Shown here: positions 1 through 5,884 of the stretch, in pieces
Layout: each line of letters begins with the position of its first letter
Numbering within the stretch: position 1 is the first letter of the stretch
Assembly: GCA_017431185.1 (NCBI GenBank)
Contig: JAFRLP010000378.1
Coordinates: 1-7,775 of the forward strand
Direction: 5' to 3'
Length of the DNA stretch: 7,775 nt
From: Victivallales bacterium
GTDB taxonomy: Bacteria > Verrucomicrobiota > Lentisphaeria > Oligosphaerales > Oligosphaeraceae
Notes under the pieces: generated by a model
Database searches by the model: none
Told to the model about the DNA's origin: nothing
What the model saw: the letters and a program-made list of their open reading frames with translations, nothing else
Made by a program: the position numbers and the translations under genes

Positions 1-696
1 ACGCTCATCGAATTGCTCGTCGTCATCGCCATTATAAGCGTACTGGCGGCGATGCTGCTGCCCGCGCTCGGCAAGGCCAAGGGCAAGGCGATAGCCGTCA
101 ACTGCACCTCCAACCTAAGGCAAATAGCCCTGGGAATGGCGCAATACCAGATGGACTGGAATGACTGGTTTCCCAAAAACCACACGACCGACGGCGGAGC
201 GTATCACGTTTACCTGGCTTCCTACGTCATCGGGCGGCCGTTGGCTGTCTCCAACAAATGCCCTGAACACATCTGGTGGTGCCCGACAACCAGAATCAAG
301 TACGGCGACAATAGCAGTTATCCTTACTGCAATGACGCCAGCTACGGCATGTCCATGGTCATCTACTCACAGGCCAACTGGTTCTATTCGGCAGCCAGCG
401 GCCTGAACTTCAAGCAATTCAAACTGAATGAGTTCAAGGGAAGCCCGTCCCGCCTGCTGGTATTCACGGAGGGTGGCGGAAGCAGCGGCGACCACGACAC
501 ACGCTGCGGACACTACCGCACCTACAGTGGGTATGTCAAGGGACGCCACAACGGCGGGCAATACGGCATGCCGAACAATCTTGGCACCTGCACCACGGCC
601 TTCGCCGACACCCATGTCTCGCAGGAAAAATCCAGCGTGTTGATTACAACTGCCTTAAGCGCCATCCCCTGGGACAGCAACAAAGACGGGATTTAG
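1..696 (+). CDS. Prepilin-like protein with N-terminal cleavage/methylation motif (5' end missing)
   Basis: The reading frame is open from base 1 and ends at TAG 694-696, giving 231 visible residues. The first residues, [20 protein letters not shown], are the hydrophobic stretch that follows the prepilin peptidase cleavage site in type IV pilin/type II secretion pseudopilins; only the basic leader, the start codon and the residue just after cleavage are outside the window. It continues with the usual '[10 protein letters not shown]...[13 protein letters not shown]' segment of the DUF1559/H-X9-DG family seen in large numbers in Planctomycetes and Lentisphaerae. Near the C-terminus, GRHNGG (181-186) and AFADTHV (200-206) match the 'RHNGG...FADGHV' signature, but the usual Gly is Thr204. 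The end 'IPWDSNKDG' is also typical. The protein is expected to sit in the inner membrane or an extracytoplasmic filament; no member of this subgroup has a function I can name. It converges on the NagA gene. Confidence 0.88.
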   Translation, partial: TLIELLVVIAIISVLAAMLLPALGKAKGKAIAVNCTSNLRQIALGMAQYQMDWNDWFPKNHTTDGGAYHVYLASYVIGRPLAVSNKCPEHIWWCPTTRIKYGDNSSYPYCNDASYGMSMVIYSQANWFYSAASGLNFKQFKLNEFKGSPSRLLVFTEGGGSSGDHDTRCGHYRTYSGYVKGRHNGGQYGMPNNLGTCTTAFADTHVSQEKSSVLITTALSAIPWDSNKDGI

Positions 697-725
697 GTGG
701 TGGCAACAACTGAATGGGTGCAGTG

Positions 726-765
726 AAAAAAAATGGGGAGGCGACCGCAATGCGGCCCCGCCCCC
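726..765 (-). terminator. Intrinsic terminator of the minus-strand nag operon
   Basis: Read on the minus strand, a GC-rich hairpin is followed one base later by eight Ts (A726-A733 on the plus strand). The inner stem pairs CCGC 745-748 with GCGG 752-755 around the loop AAT. The outer stem pairs GGCG 740-743 with CGCC 759-762 and GGG 736-738 with CCC 763-765, with small bulges. Position and orientation fit termination of the operon whose last gene (NagA) stops at 919. There is no T-run on the plus-strand side, so it should not act as an efficient intrinsic terminator for the prepilin gene. Confidence 0.75.
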
Positions 766-796
766 GCAGAGGAGACTAGCAGCCCGTAACTTTTAA

Positions 797-898
797 ATGA
801 GGTAATTGCAAAACCATCGCCCAACCGTCAAAACGCCGCAAGCGATGAAGCCATCGCGCCGTGAAGGCGGTCGGGATGAGAGTTTTGCAATTGCCTCA
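797..898. repeat. Large imperfect inverted repeat in the convergent intergenic region
   Basis: The arm 797-813 (TGAGGTAATTGCAAAAC) is the reverse complement of 882-898 with one mismatch, which would be a G-U pair in RNA. Pairing continues imperfectly inward (AACCG near 823-827 with CGGT near 868-871). An inner perfect hairpin lies at 842-857, GCGATG with CATCGC around AAGC, flanked by CGCC 834-837 and GGCG 866-869. The whole can fold into one long branched hairpin of about 100 nt. No T-run follows on either strand. It could be a dispersed palindromic repeat (REP/MITE-like), an RNA 3' stabiliser, or a structured RNA; nothing in the window decides between these. Confidence 0.7.
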
Positions 899-918
899 AA
901 TGTTACTGGCGACTGGAG

Positions 919-1851
919 TCACGGCTGGTAGCCGCAGACCTCCTGCAATAGATTCAGGGCATTGGTGCGACCGACCTGGAGCAACTCCTCATCCGTCAGA
1001 TAATCCAGGCTCTCCAAATAGGTCATGCACTTGGCGATGGTGGCGCTGGAGGCGACCAGGCACCCCTTTTCCGGATTCCAGAATTTGCCGTCCGGCTCCA
1101 GTACCGCATCGTTGTTCATCATGTGGTAGCGGCCAGGCTTGAGTCCGGAGGCGCAGGAGCCGTCACTGGTGACGATGACCTTGGAGGGGCCTTTGGCGCG
1201 GAGCATCACCTTGATGAGTTCGGGGGGCAGGTGGTTGCCGTCCGTGATGATCATTGCCGTGAGCCTGTCCTCCGCCAGTCCCGACCAGATGGGATTGAAA
1301 TGGCGGTTGATGAGATTTGGGCAGCCATTCCCCAGATGGGTCAGGGTCAGCGCACCCTGCTGGGCCGCGCGTTCAATGCAGTCCGACAGCGCCAGGTGAT
1401 GCCCGATGGAAGGAATGACCTTGAGACGGCGGGTCTCCTGGATGGCCGCAATCGCCCCCGGAGCCTCCGCCGCCAAGGTCAGCTTGCAGACAAATCCGCC
1501 CACTGCGTCAAAAAGCGCCCGAACCGACTCCGCCGATGGTTTCTGTGTCCAGTCGGGACGGTGCGAGCCGATGGCGCCTGGAGACGGAATCAGGAACGGC
1601 CCCTCCAGGTGGAGACCAGGAATATGCTTCTGCAGTCCGTGGCTCTCCACCGCCTTGCGGATGAGCTCTCCGTTTCGGCGGTAGATTTCCATCGTGCTGG
1701 TGACCATGGTCGGGAGATAGACCTCCGTCCCCTGTTCAAACAGCCATTCGGCGGTTTTGAGGAACTGCTCCTCGGTCAAATCGGGCTGTGAGTAGTCGAT
1801 GCCCAGGCAGCCGTTGATCTGCAGGTCGATCCAACCAGGGTTCTTCATCAT
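919..1851 (-). CDS. nagA: N-acetylglucosamine-6-phosphate deacetylase, catalytic-core-only form
   Basis: This enzyme hydrolyses GlcNAc-6-P to GlcN-6-P and acetate in the cytoplasm, feeding NagB. The 310-residue product has the amidohydrolase barrel signatures of NagA: GWIDLQING (6-14, with the Q-x-N that replaces HxH as in E. coli NagA), HLEGPF (81-86, metal-binding Glu83), IGHH (149-152, metal His), LTHLGNG (170-176, metal His172), TDGNH (203-207) and TSDG (228-231, catalytic Asp230). It starts almost at the PGWID strand and ends soon after 'RTNALNLL'. It therefore lacks the flanking beta-sandwich segments of usual ~380-residue NagA proteins (the N-terminal ~50 residues and the C-terminal 'G.L..G..ADLV' part). 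The start ATG overlaps the nagB stop (ATGA), with GGAG at 1857-1860 (CTCC on the plus strand) as ribosome binding site, so translation is probably coupled. It is the last gene of the operon. A related amidohydrolase with a different N-acyl substrate is possible. Confidence 0.87.
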   Translation of the reverse strand: MMKNPGWIDLQINGCLGIDYSQPDLTEEQFLKTAEWLFEQGTEVYLPTMVTSTMEIYRRNGELIRKAVESHGLQKHIPGLHLEGPFLIPSPGAIGSHRPDWTQKPSAESVRALFDAVGGFVCKLTLAAEAPGAIAAIQETRRLKVIPSIGHHLALSDCIERAAQQGALTLTHLGNGCPNLINRHFNPIWSGLAEDRLTAMIITDGNHLPPELIKVMLRAKGPSKVIVTSDGSCASGLKPGRYHMMNNDAVLEPDGKFWNPEKGCLVASSATIAKCMTYLESLDYLTDEELLQVGRTNALNLLQEVCGYQP

Positions 1852-2597
1852 TTGTTCTCCAGAAGGGAGGCGGAGTCAACGTCCAGGAAGGTGTTGCAGT
1901 CGGGATGGTAACGGAGGATGGAGGAGGCGACCATGTTGGTGACAGGTCCCTCGATGGCCGCCTTGACGGCCTCGGCCTTGCGCTTGTCAGGAACGGTGTT
2001 GATGATGCTGCGGGACTTCATGATCTGGCGGCAGCTCATGGAGATGGCCTGCTTCGGAACATCCTCCAAGGTGGGGAACCAGCCCTCGCCAAGCTGCTGT
2101 TTGCGGCAGCGTTCCTCCAAGTCGATGATGAGATAGGGGGTCTCGATGTCCAAATCCGCTGGCGGGTCGTTGAATGCCAGATGGCCATTCTCGCCAATGC
2201 CGACAAACGCCACGTCAATGGGGTTGGCGGTGATGATTTCACCAAGTTCGGCGATGGCCGCCTTCACGTCCTTGGCGCTGCCGTTCACGCCATAGAAGGC
2301 ACGTGGCGGAACAGGCAGCTTGGAGACAAAACGCTCCCACAGATACTTGCGGAAACCAGCGGGATGGTCAACGGGAATGCCGATGTACTCGTCCAAATGG
2401 AAGATGCGAATGACGCTCCAGTCAATGCCTGGCTCCTTGAGCAGAGCGGCGAGCATCTCGAACTGGCTGGCGCCCGTGGCCAGGATGATGTTGGCATAGC
2501 CCTTCCAGGCGATGGTGGCGCGGATCTTCTCGGCGCCCAGCTTTGCGGCTGCGGCGCCCAGTTCAAACTTGTCCTTGAAAATGTGGATGGTGTTCAT
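1848..2597 (-). CDS. nagB: Glucosamine-6-phosphate deaminase
   Basis: This enzyme converts GlcN-6-P to fructose-6-P and ammonia, the step after NagA. The 249-residue product (E. coli NagB has 266) carries the family landmarks: LATGASQ (39-45, phosphate-binding loop, usually LPTGSTP), FHLDEY (66-71, catalytic Asp69), GIGENGHLAFND (133-144, His139 in the active site), VPDKRKAEAV (202-211), and SSILRYH near the end. Against E. coli 'GNDGHIAFNE' the Asp before GH is Asn137 and the Glu is Asp144. Asn at the first position also occurs in other bacterial NagB proteins as I recall them. ATG 2597 is the only plausible start; no Shine-Dalgarno sequence precedes it, and the 57-bp gap from the upstream oxidoreductase holds a hairpin. 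The stop overlaps the nagA start by 4 bp. 6-phosphogluconolactonase is the related alternative, but the DEY and GHLAFND motifs favour the deaminase. Confidence 0.9.
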   Translation of the reverse strand: MNTIHIFKDKFELGAAAAKLGAEKIRATIAWKGYANIILATGASQFEMLAALLKEPGIDWSVIRIFHLDEYIGIPVDHPAGFRKYLWERFVSKLPVPPRAFYGVNGSAKDVKAAIAELGEIITANPIDVAFVGIGENGHLAFNDPPADLDIETPYLIIDLEERCRKQQLGEGWFPTLEDVPKQAISMSCRQIMKSRSIINTVPDKRKAEAVKAAIEGPVTNMVASSILRYHPDCNTFLDVDSASLLENK

Positions 2598-2633
2598 GGT
2601 TCTGGTTGTTGGTTCGGGAGGAATGACACTGCA

Positions 2634-2653
2634 CCGCCGCGCCTTCGCGACGG
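2634..2653 (-). other. Intercistronic RNA hairpin between oxidoreductase and nagB
   Basis: Directly after the TGA (2657-2655) of the upstream oxidoreductase, the minus-strand transcript can form an 8-bp stem. Bases 2653-2646 pair with 2641-2634 around the loop AAGG (2645-2642), with one G-U pair. There is no U-run behind it, so it is not a standard intrinsic terminator. Such hairpins between genes often protect upstream mRNA or mark processing points; that role is inferred here. Confidence 0.5.
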
Positions 2654-2654
2654 G

Positions 2655-3557
2655 TCAAAGGGAAGCGAGTTCGACTACGGCTCCGCCGTTGGCGGCGCTT
2701 CGGCTGGCAGCCTCCAGGAAGGCGATGGTCTCCAGGCTCTCCGCAGGGTCAACAGGGGATTTTCCCGTGCGGAAGAAATCCACAATCAGCCCCGTCAGAG
2801 GGCGAATGTAGTGGAACGCGGAGTCTTGCGTGGAAAAGACATTGCGCTTGTCCGTGAACAGGCGCACGGCGAACTGGTAGCATCCCTTGCGCACACCGTG
2901 CGCCACGCCCAGGCGGTCGCCCTCCCATTCGCCGACGAGCAGGTCAAAGGAGCCGGAACGCACCACGCGGACCCGCTGGCATCCCTTGCCCAGATGACTG
3001 TAGAGGATTTCCACCGTGTGAATGCCGTACCAGAAGACGTCGCGGTAGTCAGGCAGCAGGGTCATGGGGCCGTAGGCGTCCACAGACTCCAGCTTTTCGC
3101 CTTCGACGGGCTGGACATTGCCGCAGCCGATGGCATAGCGCAAGCCCGACGCAGTGAAGATGGGAACACGCTTGGCCGCCGCCAAGTCGAAGATGGCCTT
3201 GGCGTCCTCATAGCAGCAGGCCAAAGGCTTGTCGATGAAGACCGGCTTGCCGTACTCGGCGAGGGTGCGGAACTGCTCCAGGTGCTGCGTGCCGTCCACG
3301 CTTTCCAGGAAATAGCCGTCCAGTCCCGCCAAATCCTCGATGGAGCCGACGATTTCGACTCCTTTGGCGCGTGTCTCCTCGGTGTATTTTCCCACGCGGT
3401 TGTAACTGTTGGAGAAGGTCTTGCTGCCGCCTGGGAACGCCTTGACGACCTTGGCGCCCTCCAGGTGGTTGGCGTTGCCGGCGTCGTTCAGGATGTCGAT
3501 GAAGTTTCCGACGTGGGACGTGTCCAGCCCCACCATGCCAATGTTCAAAGTGCTCAT
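2655..3557 (-). CDS. Gfo/Idh/MocA family oxidoreductase (short, 300 aa)
   Basis: This is a predicted cytoplasmic NAD(P)-dependent sugar or polyol dehydrogenase-like protein of unknown substrate. The N-terminus MSTLNIGMVGLDTSHV forms the Rossmann start, with GLDTSHV in place of the usual GxGxxG loop. DKPLA (109-113) is the family's EKP motif with Asp in place of Glu. YGIHTVEILY (177-186) corresponds to the GxHxxD helix that carries the catalytic His, with Glu183 at the Asp position. At 300 residues it is shorter than the typical 340-380 because the C-terminal sheet domain is small. Its ATG overlaps the stop of the upstream oxidoreductase (ATGA), and AAGGAG at good spacing precedes it, so it is coupled to that gene. 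Weak sequence likeness to its neighbour argues against a recent tandem duplication. Substrate cannot be read from the sequence; an amino-sugar derivative is inferred from NagA/NagB downstream. Confidence 0.82.
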   Translation of the reverse strand: MSTLNIGMVGLDTSHVGNFIDILNDAGNANHLEGAKVVKAFPGGSKTFSNSYNRVGKYTEETRAKGVEIVGSIEDLAGLDGYFLESVDGTQHLEQFRTLAEYGKPVFIDKPLACCYEDAKAIFDLAAAKRVPIFTASGLRYAIGCGNVQPVEGEKLESVDAYGPMTLLPDYRDVFWYGIHTVEILYSHLGKGCQRVRVVRSGSFDLLVGEWEGDRLGVAHGVRKGCYQFAVRLFTDKRNVFSTQDSAFHYIRPLTGLIVDFFRTGKSPVDPAESLETIAFLEAASRSAANGGAVVELASL

Positions 3558-4621
3558 TTCAGCTCCTTTTTGGGCATCGGGTTCTGGCGGTAGGCCTCCT
3601 CCATCACGTACACCTGCCGGCGCACCTGGTCAAGTTTGATTTCCCGTTCCGCGCCGTTGACGATGACATTGTACAGGCTGTTGTAGTAGCCGCTGACAAT
3701 GACGGTGAAGGAGTTGTTGCGGTCTTCCTCGGAGGTCCATTCGCACTCCTCCCAGGGAAGCTGCTCGCCGCAGTAGTTGCGGTGGTCGCTCCAGGGCTTC
3801 CAGAATTCGTGCTTGGGAGCCTTGGACGGGTCGAAATATTTCCACTTGACGTGCCCATTGGTCGCCGTGAGTCCGCCCAGCGTGCCCTGCACATTCAAGC
3901 GGTCGCCCGTCGGATACGCCAGGTGATTCGAGACGTGAATCTCGATGAGGGGCTTGTTCTCCCCCCACAGGGTCACAGACGTGAGGCTGTCGGAGTCGCC
4001 CCCGAATTCGCCCCACTCCGACTGCATCCGCGCAAAGACCTTGGGCATCCCATCGCCAAACCAGACGATGGCCTGGTCAACGGGGTGCGGTCCGGTGTTG
4101 AACAGGTTGCCTGCCATCTGGTCCTGGCGGGTCTGCCAGTCCCACCGACGGCTGAAACCGCTCCAGTTCATCCGCACGCAGAGGATTTTCCCCAGCACCC
4201 CCGAGTTGGCGACTTCGAGCGCCTTGCGGAAATACTGGTAGAAACGGGAGTTCTGGAAGGGATAGAAGTTGTGCCCGCTGGCCTTCGCGGCGGCCAGGAT
4301 TTCGTCGAACTTGGCAACCGTCGGAGCAGAGGGCTTTTCGCTCACGACATCGTATTTGGCGAGACCCTCGATGGAGGCGTCGGCATGAAACCGGCTGGGG
4401 GTGGCGTTAACGAACAGGTCGAATCCGCCAGCGGCGAGCATCTCACGGTAATCGCCATACACCTGTCCCTCTATCTCCTTGGCGGCGTCGGCACGACGCT
4501 CCTCCAATGCATCGGCCACGGCGACAATCTTGAAGCGCGGGTCAGTGTGCAGATAATTCCAGTGAATGTTGCGGCCACTTCGACCATAGCCGCCAATGCC
4601 GACCTTGATGACACGTTCCAT
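3554..4621 (-). CDS. Gfo/Idh/MocA family oxidoreductase (355 aa)
   Basis: The protein has a typical two-domain layout. The Rossmann domain begins MERVIKVGIGGYGRSG (GIGGYG at 8-13), with VADA (35-38) at the end of the second strand, where the cofactor ribose is usually bound. SEKP (94-97) is the conserved EKP motif with the active-site Lys96, and GPHPVDQA (177-184) is the GxHxxD motif with catalytic His179 and Asp182. The C-terminal half is the predicted open sheet that carries substrate specificity. The start ATG at 4621 is chosen because AAGGAG lies 6 bases upstream and the homologous region begins there; the open frame runs on to 4876 but that part only shadows the regulator gene. It follows the regulator by 22 bp and overlaps the next oxidoreductase by 4 bp. 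Candidates include a sugar dehydrogenase or a step of oxidation-assisted deglycosylation. GH109 NAD-dependent alpha-N-acetylgalactosaminidases belong to this fold, but I cannot assign it to them. Confidence 0.85.
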   Translation of the reverse strand: MERVIKVGIGGYGRSGRNIHWNYLHTDPRFKIVAVADALEERRADAAKEIEGQVYGDYREMLAAGGFDLFVNATPSRFHADASIEGLAKYDVVSEKPSAPTVAKFDEILAAAKASGHNFYPFQNSRFYQYFRKALEVANSGVLGKILCVRMNWSGFSRRWDWQTRQDQMAGNLFNTGPHPVDQAIVWFGDGMPKVFARMQSEWGEFGGDSDSLTSVTLWGENKPLIEIHVSNHLAYPTGDRLNVQGTLGGLTATNGHVKWKYFDPSKAPKHEFWKPWSDHRNYCGEQLPWEECEWTSEEDRNNSFTVIVSGYYNSLYNVIVNGAEREIKLDQVRRQVYVMEEAYRQNPMPKKELK

Positions 4622-4643
4622 GACAAACTCCTTGATTTTGGGG

Positions 4644-5603
4644 TTAGGTATCTCCATTGCGGCGCAGCGGAGGGATGTTGAGCCGTTCCAGCCGCGTCCC
4701 GTTCTCCAGGTAATCCAGAAGCATCTGGGCCGCCTTGGTGTGCAACGCCCTGAAGTCCTGCAAAAAACTCGTGACCGCGACACCCCAGACGTCGCTGGGA
4801 TAGTCGTTGTCGAAATCACTGTAACTGATGTCACGCCCCCACTCCAGATGGTGCGACATCGCATAATGCATGACACTGCCCGTGTTGTTCAGCGCGTCGC
4901 TGACCAGAATCATCGGCCCGCCAGGACGCAACGCCCGCTCCAACACCTCCAACCGCCCCTCGAACTCGTTGGGCATGTCAATGATTTCGTAAAACTTCTG
5001 CGCTTCACGGCAGGCATCCAGAAAACCCTCCTCACGATAGGAAATCGCCAGAGAACGGGTCATGGAACGCAGGAAGAACACACGCGCCTGCGGACATGCC
5101 GCCATCCGTTCACGGGTTATCTCCCGATAAGCCCCGCGAAAATCGGTGGAGACGTAGGGCACGCCCGGCAGAATGCGGTTCACCGCCACCGTCGGCAACG
5201 TCCGCGCTATCTCCTGCACCAGCGGCACCAGCGCCGCCTCCGGCATCGAGAAAATCACCCCCGAATACTCCAGCAGACGAGACCACTCCGACCGATGCGC
5301 CAGGCGCGAGGCCGACACCTGCACCACGTCCAGTTTGTCCAACTGCAAATCGCAGTTCGCCCCGATGAAGGCCACGCGGTACTTCACGTCCTCCCCGCTC
5401 ACAAACGTGCCTGAGCCGTGGCGGCTGGTCAGAATCCCCCGATGCACCAGAACCCGTATCGCCCGGTCAACCGTCACCCGACTGGACTTGAACTCCGCCA
5501 CCAGGTGATTGCGGGACGGCAACGCGCTCCCCCGTGCATACGCTCCCGTACGCACGCGGCGCTCCAATTCATCCGCTATCTCTTGAAATATCTGGGGTTT
5601 CAT
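4644..5603 (-). CDS. GntR-type transcriptional regulator with LacI-like sensor domain
   Basis: The 319-residue product has an N-terminal winged helix of GntR type (about residues 3-70): 'IADELERRVRTGAY' followed by 'LPSRNHLVAEF', 'SRVTVDRAIRVL' (recognition helix) and 'GILTSRHGSGTFV' (wing). Residues 75-319 resemble the periplasmic-binding-protein-like sensor of LacI/AraR regulators. They start with 'KYRVAFIGAN', contain 'GPMILVSDALNN' and 'DVWGVAVTSF', and end 'LNIPPLRRNGDT', much like the 'ipP.L..R.S' tail of LacI proteins. That architecture usually responds to a sugar or sugar phosphate. ATG 5603 is chosen; a TTG at 5615 in frame would add four residues. Neither has a clear Shine-Dalgarno sequence. 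As first gene of the operon, behind a promoter with a palindrome in its spacer, it probably represses itself and the genes after it. Confidence 0.87.
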   Translation of the reverse strand: MKPQIFQEIADELERRVRTGAYARGSALPSRNHLVAEFKSSRVTVDRAIRVLVHRGILTSRHGSGTFVSGEDVKYRVAFIGANCDLQLDKLDVVQVSASRLAHRSEWSRLLEYSGVIFSMPEAALVPLVQEIARTLPTVAVNRILPGVPYVSTDFRGAYREITRERMAACPQARVFFLRSMTRSLAISYREEGFLDACREAQKFYEIIDMPNEFEGRLEVLERALRPGGPMILVSDALNNTGSVMHYAMSHHLEWGRDISYSDFDNDYPSDVWGVAVTSFLQDFRALHTKAAQMLLDYLENGTRLERLNIPPLRRNGDT

Positions 5604-5643
5604 GACCCAAATCAATCGGCAGTTGTGTAGTCAATGATGATAT

Positions 5644-5671
5644 AAGATAACTTGATTAGGCAAGTTGTCAA
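5644..5671 (-). promoter_or_regulatory. Sigma70-type promoter of the regulator-nag operon
   Basis: On the minus strand a perfect TTGACA (-35, 5671-5666) is followed after 16 bp by TATCTT (-10, 5649-5644; 4 of 6 consensus bases). Transcription would start near 5637, leaving a leader of about 35 nt before ATG 5603. The spacer is slightly shorter than the preferred 17 bp. No other good promoter is seen within the five-gene operon at the tight junctions. Confidence 0.65.
5649..5666. promoter_or_regulatory. Palindromic operator candidate filling the promoter spacer
   Basis: AACTTG (5649-5654) and CAAGTT (5661-5666) form a perfect inverted repeat with a 6-bp centre. It runs exactly from the last base of the -10 box to the first base of the -35 box. 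A dimer bound here would block RNA polymerase. An overlapping looser pair, CTTGA (5651-5655) with TCAAG (5668-5672), shares the same bases. The adjacent GntR-type gene product is the obvious candidate ligand of this site; that link is inferred. Confidence 0.6.
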
Positions 5672-5780
5672 GCGAAATGGTTGAAAAAAAGCATGGCAAC
5701 CTCGCCTTCCTTTCTCCAGCCTTAGTGCGGTGACATGTCCACAAAGCAAGGTCTCTAACCATATTTGCGCCTAAAACTAC

Positions 5781-5798
5781 ATTTTTCTTGTCAAAAAT
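5781..5798. promoter_or_regulatory. AT-rich palindrome upstream of the secreted-protein gene
   Basis: ATTTTT (5781-5786) and AAAAAT (5793-5798) form a perfect inverted repeat around CTTGTC. The 6-6-6 layout equals that of the palindrome at 5649-5666, and the centre shares CTTG and TTGTCAA with the operon promoter region. It lies about 25 bp upstream of the -10 box of the plus-strand promoter. It may be a regulator site or simply an A/T-rich chance palindrome. Confidence 0.35.
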
Positions 5799-5828
5799 TA
5801 AGGAATTATTTCAAAAATTGTGTATAAT
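5791..5828 (+). promoter_or_regulatory. Promoter of the secreted-protein gene, consensus -10 with upstream direct repeats
   Basis: A perfect TATAAT lies at 5823-5828, placing the start near 5835 and giving a leader of about 50 nt before ATG 5885. No good -35 is present at 16-18 bp. Instead two identical 9-mers, TCAAAAATT, occur at 5791-5799 and 5811-5819, 20 bp apart start to start, so on one face of the helix. The second ends three bases before the -10 box. A strong -10, poor -35 and in-phase direct repeats suggest an activator-dependent promoter; the activator is not identifiable here. Confidence 0.5.
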
Positions 5829-5884
5829 AAGCATCAAACCACAAACTGGTCATTCAGAACATCTTCCAAAAGACATTTCGACCG

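Noticed and set aside
1905..3593. 562-codon open frame on the plus strand
   Set aside because: It runs antisense through nagB and the 300-aa oxidoreductase, which have clear family motifs, and its translation is low-complexity V/G/A/D-rich without a recognisable domain. It is a codon-bias shadow.
4622..4876. 85-residue N-terminal extension of the 355-aa oxidoreductase
   Set aside because: It lies inside the regulator gene in another frame, reads as Arg/Ser/Thr-rich shadow, and the Rossmann start with its own AAGGAG begins at 4621.
5604..5615. TTG start at 5615 for the GntR-type regulator
   Set aside because: It adds only four residues (MIWV), has no better ribosome binding site, and ATG 5603 starts right before the usual first helix.
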